A stretch of DNA of 10,248 nt from Desulfobacteraceae bacterium (GCA_002868985.1 PKTV01000226.1:1-10248); one strand, 5' to 3'. Positions 1 to 7,281 are shown, counted from the stretch's first letter. Notes: a model not told the origin generated them from the letters alone. A program made the numbers and translations.

Positions 1-419
1 CATACCATCTGATACTGATGGGCTTTGAATTTACTAATCGAAAATCCTGATCCTCTGGGAGGCAATAAGGAACTATCGTATTCAACTTCTCCATTAAAAG
101 ATTGGGTCGCATTAATCGATAGTGCTGTGGGAAGACCGGAAGTAATTCCTACATAAGGAACTGTGTTGTTCGGGAAATAATGAGGAGTACCTGTTGTCAT
201 ATTGTCAGGACCGTATAAATCGAGGCTCCATGTCACATAGGCTGTTGCAGATTCTGCTGCGTAAAACGCCCGTTTATGTCGCAGCTCATTTCCTGCGATC
301 TGAGTGTCAATGCTTGATGAAGTTAATGCTGCAATACCCAGAATTGTCAGCAACACCAGCATAATCACGGCGAGAACCATTACAGAACCTTTCTCATTTT
401 CTAAAAGGATGTTTTCCAT
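1..419 (-). CDS. pilX: PilX-like type IV pilus assembly protein (C-terminus cut by window edge)
   Basis: This is a minor-pilin-type protein predicted to take part in type IV pilus assembly at the inner membrane and periplasm. The 139 codons present start at ATG 419, preceded by a strong AGGAAGG ribosome binding site seven bases upstream. The N-terminus reads MENILLENEKGSVMVLAVIM and continues as one hydrophobic helix. It is followed by the typical PilX run with SIDTQIAGNE and AFYAAESA around residues 38-60. As in other PilX proteins, the segment after the Gly lacks the Glu at +5 seen in major pilins. The rest of the visible sequence is a polar globular region. It is the third gene of the pilW-pilV-pilX order on this strand, which is the usual minor-pilin order; pilY1 often follows in such clusters but would lie outside the window. 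The PilX family assignment is firm; its exact role is inferred from context. Confidence 0.85.
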   Translation of the reverse strand, partial: MENILLENEKGSVMVLAVIMLVLLTILGIAALTSSSIDTQIAGNELRHKRAFYAAESATAYVTWSLDLYGPDNMTTGTPHYFPNNTVPYVGITSGLPTALSINATQSFNGEVEYDSSLLPPRGSGFSISKFKAHQYQMV

Positions 420-580
420 TTTTAAATTCCTTCCTAAAAATATTTTCAACACAAAGCCATCACCCCATCTTCCCAAAAAACCAGGCCCAGAAGGCAATTA
501 TAGATTTTTAATCATAGGATTTTATGCCAGAGACATTTCATTCACAGATTCTAATTTCAAACCCGTCGCACCGGGTCGGG

Positions 581-620
581 CCATCATTCCAATGTTCCAC
601 CATTCCATTATTCCAATTGG
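581..620. repeat. Degenerate TGGAAT-type short tandem repeat
   Basis: In the 211-bp gap between pilV and pilX, the minus strand reads as successive imperfect units of TGGAAT, TGGAAC and GATGG/AATGG type spaced about 7-9 bases apart, ending near the palindrome CCAATTGG. The string is low in complexity but clearly not random. It resembles short intergenic repeats I have seen in Desulfobacterales-like genomes; that resemblance is from memory and unverified. No function can be assigned. The rest of the gap (421-580) holds only the pilX ribosome binding site and A+T-rich sequence. Confidence 0.5.
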
Positions 621-630
621 AGCGTAGCCC

Positions 631-996
631 CTAATTTGGTTTAAGAACACTAATATCCGCTCTTTTACCTTGGCCGGTAACCGTTACAGTGATGTTCTTG
701 GTGTTTGTCACCGGATTGTTGTCAACTACAGTCCAGGAAATGGTATAATCTCCTAATAGTTCCTGATTCGGATTGCCGGCTGAATCCAGTAAGGGATGAG
801 AGTACGGAAGTGCTGATAGTTCTTCAATCTTGTCCATGCCCCATGTACTGATATTTGTAAGTTTGCCGGCAATGGAATTCATCCTGATGGCCGAGGTCTG
901 CATGCCTGCCACGGCAAGCAGTCCAACTGCAAAAATTGTAAGGGCGATGAGGACCTCTATAAGCGTATACCCGTCTTCTTTTTTCGATGTTCCCAT
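631..996 (-). CDS. pilV: PilV-like type IV pilus minor pilin / modification protein
   Basis: This is a short (121 aa) minor pilin predicted to be processed by prepilin peptidase and to help initiate type IV pilus assembly. The leader is MGTSKKEDG, cut between G9 and Y10. The mature start YTLIEVLIALTIFAVGLLAV has Glu at +5 (residue 14) and the hydrophobic helix typical of the PilV/GspI group (residues 10-32). A MQTSAIRMN segment follows, as in PilV proteins. The C-terminal part is short and beta-rich (TISWTVVDN, NITVTVTGQ). The ATG start is supported by GGAG six bases upstream. The gene lies 51 bp after pilW and 211 bp before pilX on the same strand, so the three are probably cotranscribed. 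A GspI-like pseudopilin is an alternative, but PilW and PilX as neighbours favour PilV. Confidence 0.88.
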   Translation of the reverse strand: MGTSKKEDGYTLIEVLIALTIFAVGLLAVAGMQTSAIRMNSIAGKLTNISTWGMDKIEELSALPYSHPLLDSAGNPNQELLGDYTISWTVVDNNPVTNTKNITVTVTGQGKRADISVLKPN

Positions 997-1047
997 CCGA
1001 GTCTCCGTGTATCTGTTATATGCTTTTACAGGGTTTATGATATCATC

Positions 1048-1815
1048 CTATAAGCCTAAATTTCGGCACTTAATCCAGACGGTTAAACATCTGCGGCTGA
1101 AGTTGTCATTCTGGGGTTCTAAAATCTCCCATCCCCGCTGGTTAAAGTAAGCGTTATTATTTTTGGAAGCCAACGTAATCCTGTCTGTCCGTGCCACCAT
1201 GGTTACCTCCACCGATCTTATTTGATCCAGACTTTCGTCAGGAACACTACTTCCTCCCGGGTTCAGCACATTGGGGGGTGAAGATCCGTCCAGATAAACA
1301 AAATCGAGGGCATCGATGTTCTGGACCACCATCTGATTCCCGCCCCCGGTATTTTTCACAAGATTGTTTGCTTTCAAACGATAGGTAATGTCTTCATTCG
1401 CATCGTTTGTATCCCCGTCCGAATCACTCTCGTCAAAATCCCCTCTGACATCCTCGGTAAAATTGATAGACGTCGCGTTTGCTGTTATGATCCTTGCATT
1501 GGCATTACCGGTGGGGTCACACCCGGCCATCCGAATTTCTCTTTGCACGTAAAACAGGGCAATTCTGAGATTTTGATTCATAACGGAGGTCTCTTCCTGA
1601 ACCATATATGATTTATGCTGGTTTAAGAACGTCGAGTAAATTGCTCCCAGGGCAAGAAGAGACACAACCATAGCAACCAAAAGTTCCACAATGGTAAATC
1701 CTTGATTTGGATGCCTAAATATTTTTTTCAACTTCATTTCCATAACGTCACTGTGCTCCATATTTTGCAAATTATGTTCCAGAAACGTTCTGTTTTTGAA
1801 AGAGTTTAAAGACAC
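1048..1815 (-). CDS. pilW: PilW-like type IV pilus minor pilin
   Basis: This is a predicted minor pilin of 255 aa. The prepilin signal is NQG|FTIVELLVAMVVSLLALGA, with cleavage at G39/F40 and Glu at +5 (E44). The conserved continuation includes a segment around residues 81-99 (NLRIALFYVQREIRMAGCD) that is characteristic of PilW. Residues 126-142 are an Asp/Asn-rich loop (DSDGDTNDANED) followed by ITYRL, which resembles a calcium-binding loop often present in PilW proteins. Two Cys near the C-terminus (C243, C250) could form a disulfide. The GTG start at 1815 has AGGA seven bases upstream but gives a long 39-residue leader. ATG at 1743 would give a more usual 15-residue leader but lacks a good ribosome binding site. 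It is the first visible gene of the pilin cluster. Confidence 0.88.
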   Translation of the reverse strand: MSLNSFKNRTFLEHNLQNMEHSDVMEMKLKKIFRHPNQGFTIVELLVAMVVSLLALGAIYSTFLNQHKSYMVQEETSVMNQNLRIALFYVQREIRMAGCDPTGNANARIITANATSINFTEDVRGDFDESDSDGDTNDANEDITYRLKANNLVKNTGGGNQMVVQNIDALDFVYLDGSSPPNVLNPGGSSVPDESLDQIRSVEVTMVARTDRITLASKNNNAYFNQRGWEILEPQNDNFSRRCLTVWIKCRNLGL

Positions 1816-2120
1816 ACCATTTTCCTAAAACATATAATCAATCATATCATTTTGTTTTAATTGACAATGGTTGATGAATTCGGATGCTGAATGGTTATTA
1901 AAGATGAAAATTTGAGGGATACAACTTTAGCGTGATGTGTGATTTTGGGTTGGATAATTTTTTGAAATTCATCTGATAGTGCACCGAAAAATGTGCATTC
2001 ATGCCTATAAAAATGTGCATTTCGACATATAAAAATTCACATTTCAAAATAAATTATCGCAGGACTTTAACCCTAATTGAGCCAAAGCTTCACGATCTCA
2101 ATGGTCTTTAGCATTTTACC
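1816..2120. other. Intergenic spacer upstream of the pilin cluster
   Basis: This 305-bp A+T-rich gap lies between the end of the octaheme cytochrome gene and the start of pilW, both on the minus strand. It contains no plausible gene. It holds the three-copy 22-bp-period repeat annotated separately, and it should carry the promoter of the pilin genes. I could not see a convincing sigma-70 or sigma-54 promoter (no TGGCAC/TTGC pair) on the minus strand. No hairpin with a T-tract follows the cytochrome stop codon, so where the upstream operon terminates is not visible. Confidence 0.6.
1987..2045. repeat. Three direct repeats with an exact 22-bp period (operator-array-like)
   Basis: Three near-identical 14-15 bp units begin at 1987, 2009 and 2031: AAAAATGTGCATTC, AAAAATGTGCATTTC and AAAAATTCACATTTC. 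The first two differ by one T, and the third differs at a few central positions. The start-to-start distance is exactly 22 bp both times, or two helical turns, so all units would face the same side of the helix. The array lies 172-230 bp upstream of the pilW start codon. This geometry suits cooperative binding of a regulator, but that role is inferred. The core ATGTGCAT is only partly palindromic. Confidence 0.55.
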
Positions 2121-4436
2121 CTATTCATTCGCTTTTGGCGAATTTCTTTCAATAATTCTAAGCAACTCTTTCCCGATGGGATTATTGGGATATTTCGCAA
2201 CCATTCGTACTGCAATACTTCTGGCTTTTTGTAATTTTCCTCTCGTCAAATAAAAATCCCCGAGGGCATATAGATAATCCATATTGTCCGGTTCTGTCTT
2301 CAGTGCTGTGAGCAATGCTCCTTCAGCTTCGGCATCTCTTTGAAGATACTGCAACAGAAGCCCGAGGTTGTAGTGAATCCGGGCGTGTTCCGGCATGCCT
2401 TTTGCTGCCTTTTTCAGATAGACCGCCGCTGGGTCATATTTCTTCATTTCTGCCAATAAAAGACCCAATGAATATGAAATTTCATGCAATTCCGGATGTG
2501 CTTTTACAACTTCACGCAGCAGTTCTTCGGCTTTGTCATTCTCGCCTCTTTTATTGTAAAACATGGCCAGGTTGACCTTGGCCGGATAGAACAGGTCATC
2601 GATTTTTATGGCAGCCAGATAGTTTCGGATGGCTTCCTCCGGCCGATTCATAGAAACATAGAGATTACCCAAATTATAACGACCAAAGGAAAAGTCGGCA
2701 CTATATTCCATGGATGATACAAATTCTTTCAAGACGGCTTTAAAAACCTTGTCTTGATCAGGGTCCAGGTGCTTGGAAGGTTCCCCGGACAGACGGCGGG
2801 CGGCTTCGGTGCGTACCGCCTTTACGGGGTCATAAAGCAAGGGTACGATGAGTTCGGTTTGCTCTTTTTGATTCGCCGGCGCGATACTCTCGAGCGCCGT
2901 TCGGCGGATCAGCGCTTCGTCATCCATCAACGCCAGTTTTATGGTTTGGGAAGTATCCTCACCGGGGTAGGCGGTTAAAAGGGATATGGCCGTGGCCCGA
3001 ACGATAACGGGATAGAGGGGATCTGCGGCCAGTCGGATGAGGTCCTTACGGACATCGGGTCGTCGTTTACGTCCGGCGTCGATGATGGTTCCGTAGTGTC
3101 TCCTACGGCCCGGACCATACCACTTGGTGATGGCCTTATCGGACCATTGAGAAGTTTTATCGATGTGGCACCGCTTGCAGGGATCGGGCGTACCTATCGT
3201 AATACTCAGGTCGGGATGTGGTACCCGAAAACTGTGATCCGGACGGTAATCGATCCCCATGTAGGTTCGGCCCGGCATATGGCACTGGACGCACTCAGCG
3301 CCTGTGCCGACGTCAAACAGTACGCTTCCGGCTGCGGATGTGATGGGCGCTCCTTTTTCGCCCTTTTTTTTGTGGAAATGATGCGCTGTTGTGTCGTACT
3401 CGTTTGCCCTGTGACACTGTAAACAGAGAGCGTTGCCCTTTTTTACCAATTTTATGCTGTGGACGTCGTGGCAGTCATTGCAGCGCACACCCCGATGATA
3501 CATTTTACTCTGGGTAAACGATCCGTAAACATAGACCTCATCCAGAATCTGACCGTCGGCAAAATACAAATTTTCGGCAAGCAGACTGGGCAGCATGCTG
3601 TCCAGAAAGTCGGGTTCTGCGTGAGTGTAATCTCCCAGAGCCGCCCGACGCGAGTGACACGGCGCACAAAGCTCCACCAGTTTACGTGAGTTGATTCCGG
3701 AGGTTCTTACCACCAATTCATAGTTCTCCACTTGGGGCCGGGCCATATCCGGCATCTGTGCCCATTCCACATGACGAGACCCCGGCCCGTGACACGCTTC
3801 ACAACCCACGTCGATATCCGACCAGGTGGTCTGATAGGTATTGGTTTCCAAGTCATAGTTCTTTTTTAAATTGGTGGAATGACACTCGGCACACATGCCG
3901 TTCCAATTCTGACCGGCATTGGTCCAGTATAACCAATCCTTTGGAGAAAGGGGTTCCTTTGGGTAAAGGTGATACCACTTTTTTTCTCTTACATCCCAGG
4001 CAAGAGGAAGACATTGCAAATTACCGCCTTGAAAGGGAATAAGGTACTGTTGGAGCGGATACCATCCAAAGGTATGGGTGACTTCAAAGTCCCCCATCTT
4101 GCCGTTTGGCCCCTGTGTGTAAACAAAAAACCTGCCATCCTTTTGATAAAAGCGAGAAGCGACCCCATGGTTTTCAAAAACAGCGTTGTCAAAATCTCCT
4201 AAAACGGTCTTCTCATCGGCAACCTCCATGGCATGATCGTGGTGGGAATCCCGCCATTTGTCGTATTCTATTTTGTGGCAGTCCATGCACTTTTGTGTAC
4301 CGACAAAAATAGCCGCCAGCTTTGATTGAACACCATCTGAATTCGAAAAGATATGCTTATGTTTCAGAAGATAAAAAGGTATTGAAAGGACAATGACGGC
4401 CGTTGCAACAACACCGGTGATTTTCCATTTCTTCAT
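2121..4436 (-). CDS. Membrane-anchored octaheme cytochrome c with HEAT-like and TPR repeats
   Basis: This 771-aa electron-transfer protein is predicted to sit on the periplasmic face. An N-terminal membrane helix (residues 7-24) acts as an uncleaved anchor or signal. Eight CxxCH heme c sites follow at C50, C182, C212, C257, C319, C338, C382 and C420, in a layout like the cytochrome c554/multiheme family. Residues ~463-550 form HEAT-like helical repeats, with conserved phrases such as VIVRATAISLL, ALIRRTALESI and AVRTEAARRL. Residues ~583-760 form about five TPR units (for example YNLGNLYVSMNRPEEAIRNY and IHYNLGLLLQYLQRDAEAEG). The ATG is two bases after the Rieske stop codon, with AAGG seven bases upstream, so translation is probably coupled. 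Its position in the operon suggests it takes electrons from the Rieske/cytochrome b pair in place of cytochrome c1/f. A reductase activity of its own cannot be excluded. Confidence 0.88.
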   Translation of the reverse strand: MKKWKITGVVATAVIVLSIPFYLLKHKHIFSNSDGVQSKLAAIFVGTQKCMDCHKIEYDKWRDSHHDHAMEVADEKTVLGDFDNAVFENHGVASRFYQKDGRFFVYTQGPNGKMGDFEVTHTFGWYPLQQYLIPFQGGNLQCLPLAWDVREKKWYHLYPKEPLSPKDWLYWTNAGQNWNGMCAECHSTNLKKNYDLETNTYQTTWSDIDVGCEACHGPGSRHVEWAQMPDMARPQVENYELVVRTSGINSRKLVELCAPCHSRRAALGDYTHAEPDFLDSMLPSLLAENLYFADGQILDEVYVYGSFTQSKMYHRGVRCNDCHDVHSIKLVKKGNALCLQCHRANEYDTTAHHFHKKKGEKGAPITSAAGSVLFDVGTGAECVQCHMPGRTYMGIDYRPDHSFRVPHPDLSITIGTPDPCKRCHIDKTSQWSDKAITKWYGPGRRRHYGTIIDAGRKRRPDVRKDLIRLAADPLYPVIVRATAISLLTAYPGEDTSQTIKLALMDDEALIRRTALESIAPANQKEQTELIVPLLYDPVKAVRTEAARRLSGEPSKHLDPDQDKVFKAVLKEFVSSMEYSADFSFGRYNLGNLYVSMNRPEEAIRNYLAAIKIDDLFYPAKVNLAMFYNKRGENDKAEELLREVVKAHPELHEISYSLGLLLAEMKKYDPAAVYLKKAAKGMPEHARIHYNLGLLLQYLQRDAEAEGALLTALKTEPDNMDYLYALGDFYLTRGKLQKARSIAVRMVAKYPNNPIGKELLRIIERNSPKANE

Positions 4437-4438
4437 AT

Positions 4439-5053
4439 TTAAGCCTTTTTAACGTACACGACCTGGTCAGTGCGAAAACCACTACGTTTGATCCGCTTAC
4501 CAATGTCCACTTTAACGATGTTGTTCTCGATATACAGGTGATAAACATCCAGGGCGCGCGGAGCAGGCGGGCTGATCACCTCTCCTTTGATATCAAATGC
4601 CGAAGCGTGGCAGGGGCAGACGAATTTCTTATCTTTATCCGACCAGGGAACGGTGCATCCGAGGTGGGTACACTTACGGGAAACAGCCAGAAAACCGCCA
4701 TCTTCCAATCTGCAAAGATAAAACTTGCCCCTGATAAAGGCTGTTACGGATTCTTTGGGGAACTTATCCACCGGACCGGCGTCGATAATGGTCGCATAAT
4801 CACCGGCTTTTACACTTTTTTTTCGGGGAAGAAGAAAGGCGGTCACCACGCCAATCAATTCGATAAAGGCAACAATCCCTAAGCCGATCCAGAGTATGGA
4901 GAAAAAAGAGCGACGAGAAGTCCCTTCTTTCGTCTTCTTCATCTCTTTTTTAAGGTCTGAATTAGGCATTTTATCTATAACTTTTTTCATATGGTTTACC
5001 GGCGTTATAATGTCCACGGCCATGTTAACTTCATTCCCGATCCTCTGAACCAT
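4439..5053 (-). CDS. Rieske [2Fe-2S] iron-sulfur protein of a cytochrome bc-type complex
   Basis: This is the high-potential iron-sulfur subunit of a quinol-oxidising complex. It carries electrons from quinol at the Qo site of cytochrome b to a c-type heme. The N-terminal region has a twin-arginine signal (SRRSFF, residues 46-51), then a single membrane helix (~52-75). The cluster-binding boxes are C128-T-H130-L-G-C133 and C146-P-C148-H149-x-S-x-F. They supply two Cys and two His ligands plus the disulfide pair C133/C148. The first ATG (5053) overlaps the end of the cytochrome b gene by 49 bp and has only a poor ribosome binding site. ATG 5023 (residue 11), preceded at some distance by GGGA, is an equally reasonable start with a 19-bp overlap. 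The gene lies between cytochrome b and the octaheme cytochrome. Family certainty is very high; only the exact start is open. Confidence 0.94.
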   Translation of the reverse strand: MVQRIGNEVNMAVDIITPVNHMKKVIDKMPNSDLKKEMKKTKEGTSRRSFFSILWIGLGIVAFIELIGVVTAFLLPRKKSVKAGDYATIIDAGPVDKFPKESVTAFIRGKFYLCRLEDGGFLAVSRKCTHLGCTVPWSDKDKKFVCPCHASAFDIKGEVISPPAPRALDVYHLYIENNIVKVDIGKRIKRSGFRTDQVVYVKKA

Positions 5054-6399
5054 ATTCCGGTGATCGTCAATATGAGAAATACGACCAAAATAAGAACAAA
5101 AAGCGCCTGGATGGCTTCATTGTTCGTCGCGGAATACCGGTGTTTTATCAGGATGTAAAATCCTGCACATCCGAAAAAAATGAGTGTAAACGGGATAAGA
5201 CCGTTGCCCAAAAAAGCCGGAACACCGTTCAGTCCGCCAACAAAACCGATAAGATACTCGTCCGCCAGAATTCCTATGGGGGCGGCGACGATTGCGATAA
5301 GACCGGCAATCAAAGCCATACGCCGCCCTTTTATAGAAACAAACCAGATACCCCCGGTATTGGTGTCGTATTTCAAATAGGGTATTCCCATCAATGCCAC
5401 AGCCAAAACCAATGGAATGATAAACACCGTAAACAACGGATGAAGGTGAAGCAAGAGTTCTTGAAGCCCGGAAAAATACCATGGTGCTTTGGTAGGATTG
5501 GGGCTCAATCCGGGATTTGCTGAATCTCCTAAAGGGACATCAAAAAAAACCGACACCACCATCACAACTGCGATAAGCACCAAGGCCACCACTAATTCAC
5601 GGAGAAGCAGATGAGGCAGAGTCGGCACTCGAATCGGTTTTTCTTCAATCTTTTCTCCCGGTGCTCTGGGAATAACCAGACCGCCCGATTTCCGGATTCT
5701 CCAAAAGTGAAAGGCCATCAGTATGATCAGGCCCACCGGAACGATAGCCGTGTGTATGGCAAAAAATATGTTTAACGTAGCCGGACCGATTTCGTTACCG
5801 CCTCGAATTATTTCTTGCAAACGGTAACCAACGGCAGGGATGTATTCCAGCATACCGGTGGAAACCGTCACTGCCCAGTAGGCCAGTTGATCGTAGGGTA
5901 ACAAATAGCCGGTAAAATTGGCGGTTAACACCAGGCAAAACAACCCCAAACCGATAATCCAGGTAAACTGTCGCCGCGGATGAAAGGCACCGGTGAAAAA
6001 TACCCGCAGCATGTGCAGAAACACGATCAGCACAAGAAAGTTGGCACTCCAATGGTGAATGTTGCGAATCAGCTGTCCGAACACGACCTCGTTGCTTAAC
6101 ACCAGGATCGATTTATAGGCGCCCAAAGGCGTTGGTACATACACAAACTTCAGCAACAGGCCCGTACCAAGCTGTAAAAATATGAGCACGGCAGCCATTC
6201 CGCCCAACCCCCATGTTAGGGAAAATTTCAGCGTTTTTTCCGGAACAGTCGGGGGTCTGAAATGCAGAATGAAATTCTTTAACAGGTAGCGCTTGCGCTC
6301 CTGATCAGATTTTGGAATAAGTGGATCAGGAAAAATTGAACGAAACATTCCATGGAAAAATCCTGTAGTCTTCGGTAATGGGCTATGTTCTCGTCTCAT
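5005..6399 (-). CDS. Fused cytochrome b (b6 plus subunit-IV type) of a bc complex
   Basis: This is the integral membrane quinol-oxidising subunit, 464 aa. It combines the four-helix b6-like part and the subunit-IV-like part in one chain. Heme b ligands are H115/H129 and H216/H231, with 13 and 14 residues between them. The 14-residue spacing in the second pair matches b6 rather than mitochondrial cytochrome b. The Qo-site motif reads K-A-P-W-Y (residues 304-308) instead of PEWY. No Cys lies in the first helix, where b6 attaches heme ci. Membrane helices are visible near 61-85, 119-138, 145-167, 210-232, 265-287, 322-342 and 358-378, and two more near 400-418 and 430-450 form a C-terminal extension. 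The ATG at 6399 lacks an obvious ribosome binding site. An internal ATG at residue 18 follows AGGA by 12 bases and is an alternative. It is the first gene of the operon with Rieske and octaheme cytochrome c. Confidence 0.93.
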   Translation of the reverse strand: MRREHSPLPKTTGFFHGMFRSIFPDPLIPKSDQERKRYLLKNFILHFRPPTVPEKTLKFSLTWGLGGMAAVLIFLQLGTGLLLKFVYVPTPLGAYKSILVLSNEVVFGQLIRNIHHWSANFLVLIVFLHMLRVFFTGAFHPRRQFTWIIGLGLFCLVLTANFTGYLLPYDQLAYWAVTVSTGMLEYIPAVGYRLQEIIRGGNEIGPATLNIFFAIHTAIVPVGLIILMAFHFWRIRKSGGLVIPRAPGEKIEEKPIRVPTLPHLLLRELVVALVLIAVVMVVSVFFDVPLGDSANPGLSPNPTKAPWYFSGLQELLLHLHPLFTVFIIPLVLAVALMGIPYLKYDTNTGGIWFVSIKGRRMALIAGLIAIVAAPIGILADEYLIGFVGGLNGVPAFLGNGLIPFTLIFFGCAGFYILIKHRYSATNNEAIQALFVLILVVFLILTITGIWFRGSGMKLTWPWTL

Positions 6400-6921
6400 T
6401 CAAATGCTTAAAGTAGGGTGTATAATTGGTAGATGACTTTCTATTACCACAGATCCTGTTTATGGTCGAGGCATGATTTTTCAAGGTTTTCGTTTCGATA
6501 CTTAAACTTCACCGAATTCCAAATTACATGATATCCGGCAAATAGATGGTGCAACTTAAGACATCTCATACTGTTTTTCAACATTTTGATTGAATGGTAG
6601 ATTCTCTTAGCATAGCTTGTACGACAGTCAACTACATCCCCAGACACGTGGCCGCTACCTTTCGAGTGCTTAAAGAACTCAGTCTAACCTTATAGAAGTC
6701 ACCCTATTCTCTCCGGTATTAGCCATAGCGAATGAAAAACTAAAACTATTTTATAATAAATCCAAACTTGTCCGAACTTAACCCTGATTTTTGAACATTA
6801 TTAATTAATTGGGTAAATGCACTCGAAACAGAATGCATCTATGATTGTGCTCGCCTGGGTTTTTTAGAAATAAGGGTCTGTAGGAATTTGATGTTTTAAA
6901 TAATCTAATACATTTTTTCGT

Positions 6922-6960
6922 GATACAGATATGTATCGTATGTCCAATTGTGACACATAC
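6922..6960. promoter_or_regulatory. Two adjacent inverted repeats, possible operator
   Basis: Two inverted repeats lie back to back in the divergent intergenic region. The first is GATACA-gata-TGTATC at 6922-6937, with perfect 6-bp arms and a 4-bp spacer. The second has arms GTATGT (6938-6943) and ACATAC (6955-6960) around an 11-bp spacer centred near CAATTG. All four arms share the theme GTAT/ATAC. Such a doublet could bind a dimeric regulator controlling one or both flanking transcription units. In A+T-rich DNA short palindromes arise by chance, so confidence is low. Confidence 0.3.
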
Positions 6961-7270
6961 AACAAACACAGTTTCTTTAAAAATAAGAACCATTTATAAA
7001 ACAGGTCTGCATCGGCATGGTTTTTGCTGCTATTTGTAGGGAATTGGTGGAACTTATTTTGCCTTTCAGATAAAAATCAAAAGTCAAAATTACCTTGTAA
7101 ATGTAAAATCTATATAAAAGATCCCTGTCAGGCAACCTTCATGTGTTGGTAGAAATACCCATAACGCAACAATATCATGATTTTTAACGCGCAGCAATTT
7201 TCGGAGTATTAAACCCTAAGCCAGAATAAAGGATGATCGTATCTGTTTTAAAATAAAAAATGAGTGAAAA

Positions 7271-7277
7271 AGGGGGG
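7271..7277 (+). promoter_or_regulatory. Ribosome binding site that decides the sulfatase start
   Basis: AGGGGGG stands a few bases before ATG 7282 and fits that start well. The in-frame GTG at 7264 has only A-rich sequence upstream and would place this purine run inside the coding region, so it is the less likely start. Confidence 0.7.
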
Positions 7278-7281
7278 CCAA

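Larger units (their letters stand above)
6400..7281. other. A+T-rich divergent intergenic region without convincing genes
   Basis: Almost 0.9 kb separates the divergently transcribed cytochrome b operon and the sulfatase gene. Open frames here are short, have no recognisable domains, and use codons unlike the flanking genes. No tRNA, rRNA or obvious structured RNA was recognised. The interval must contain two divergent promoters, but I could not pick convincing -35/-10 pairs. The only distinctive structure is the inverted-repeat pair at 6922-6960. The stretch could be decayed former coding DNA, but nothing identifiable remains. Confidence 0.6.

Noticed and set aside
1861..1889. Plus-strand TTGACA as a promoter
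   Set aside because: No acceptable -10 hexamer at 16-18 bp spacing and no plus-strand gene downstream to be driven.
1987..2045. The periodic repeats read as a small CRISPR array
   Set aside because: Units are only 14-15 bp and the intervening 7-8 bp are too short to be spacers. No cas gene is nearby.
3096..3689. Plus-strand open frames opposite the octaheme cytochrome gene
   Set aside because: They are mirror frames of a gene with eight heme motifs and clear repeats. They have no start signals or domains of their own.
6444..6647. 67-codon minus-strand frame starting with GTG and an AAAGG-like site upstream
   Set aside because: No recognisable domain, signal peptide or membrane segment. Its codon use looks unlike the neighbours, and it lies in A+T-rich intergenic DNA.
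6594..6695. 34-codon plus-strand frame ending in a helix-like RVLKELSLTL
   Set aside because: No ribosome binding site, no family match I can recognise, and too short to separate from chance.
6805..6993. 62-codon minus-strand frame with a hydrophobic N-terminus
   Set aside because: Composition follows the A+T-rich background. There is no start signal and no conserved pattern.
7095..7118. TTGTAA and TATAAA as a sulfatase promoter
   Set aside because: The two hexamers are only 12 bp apart, too close for a sigma-70 promoter.
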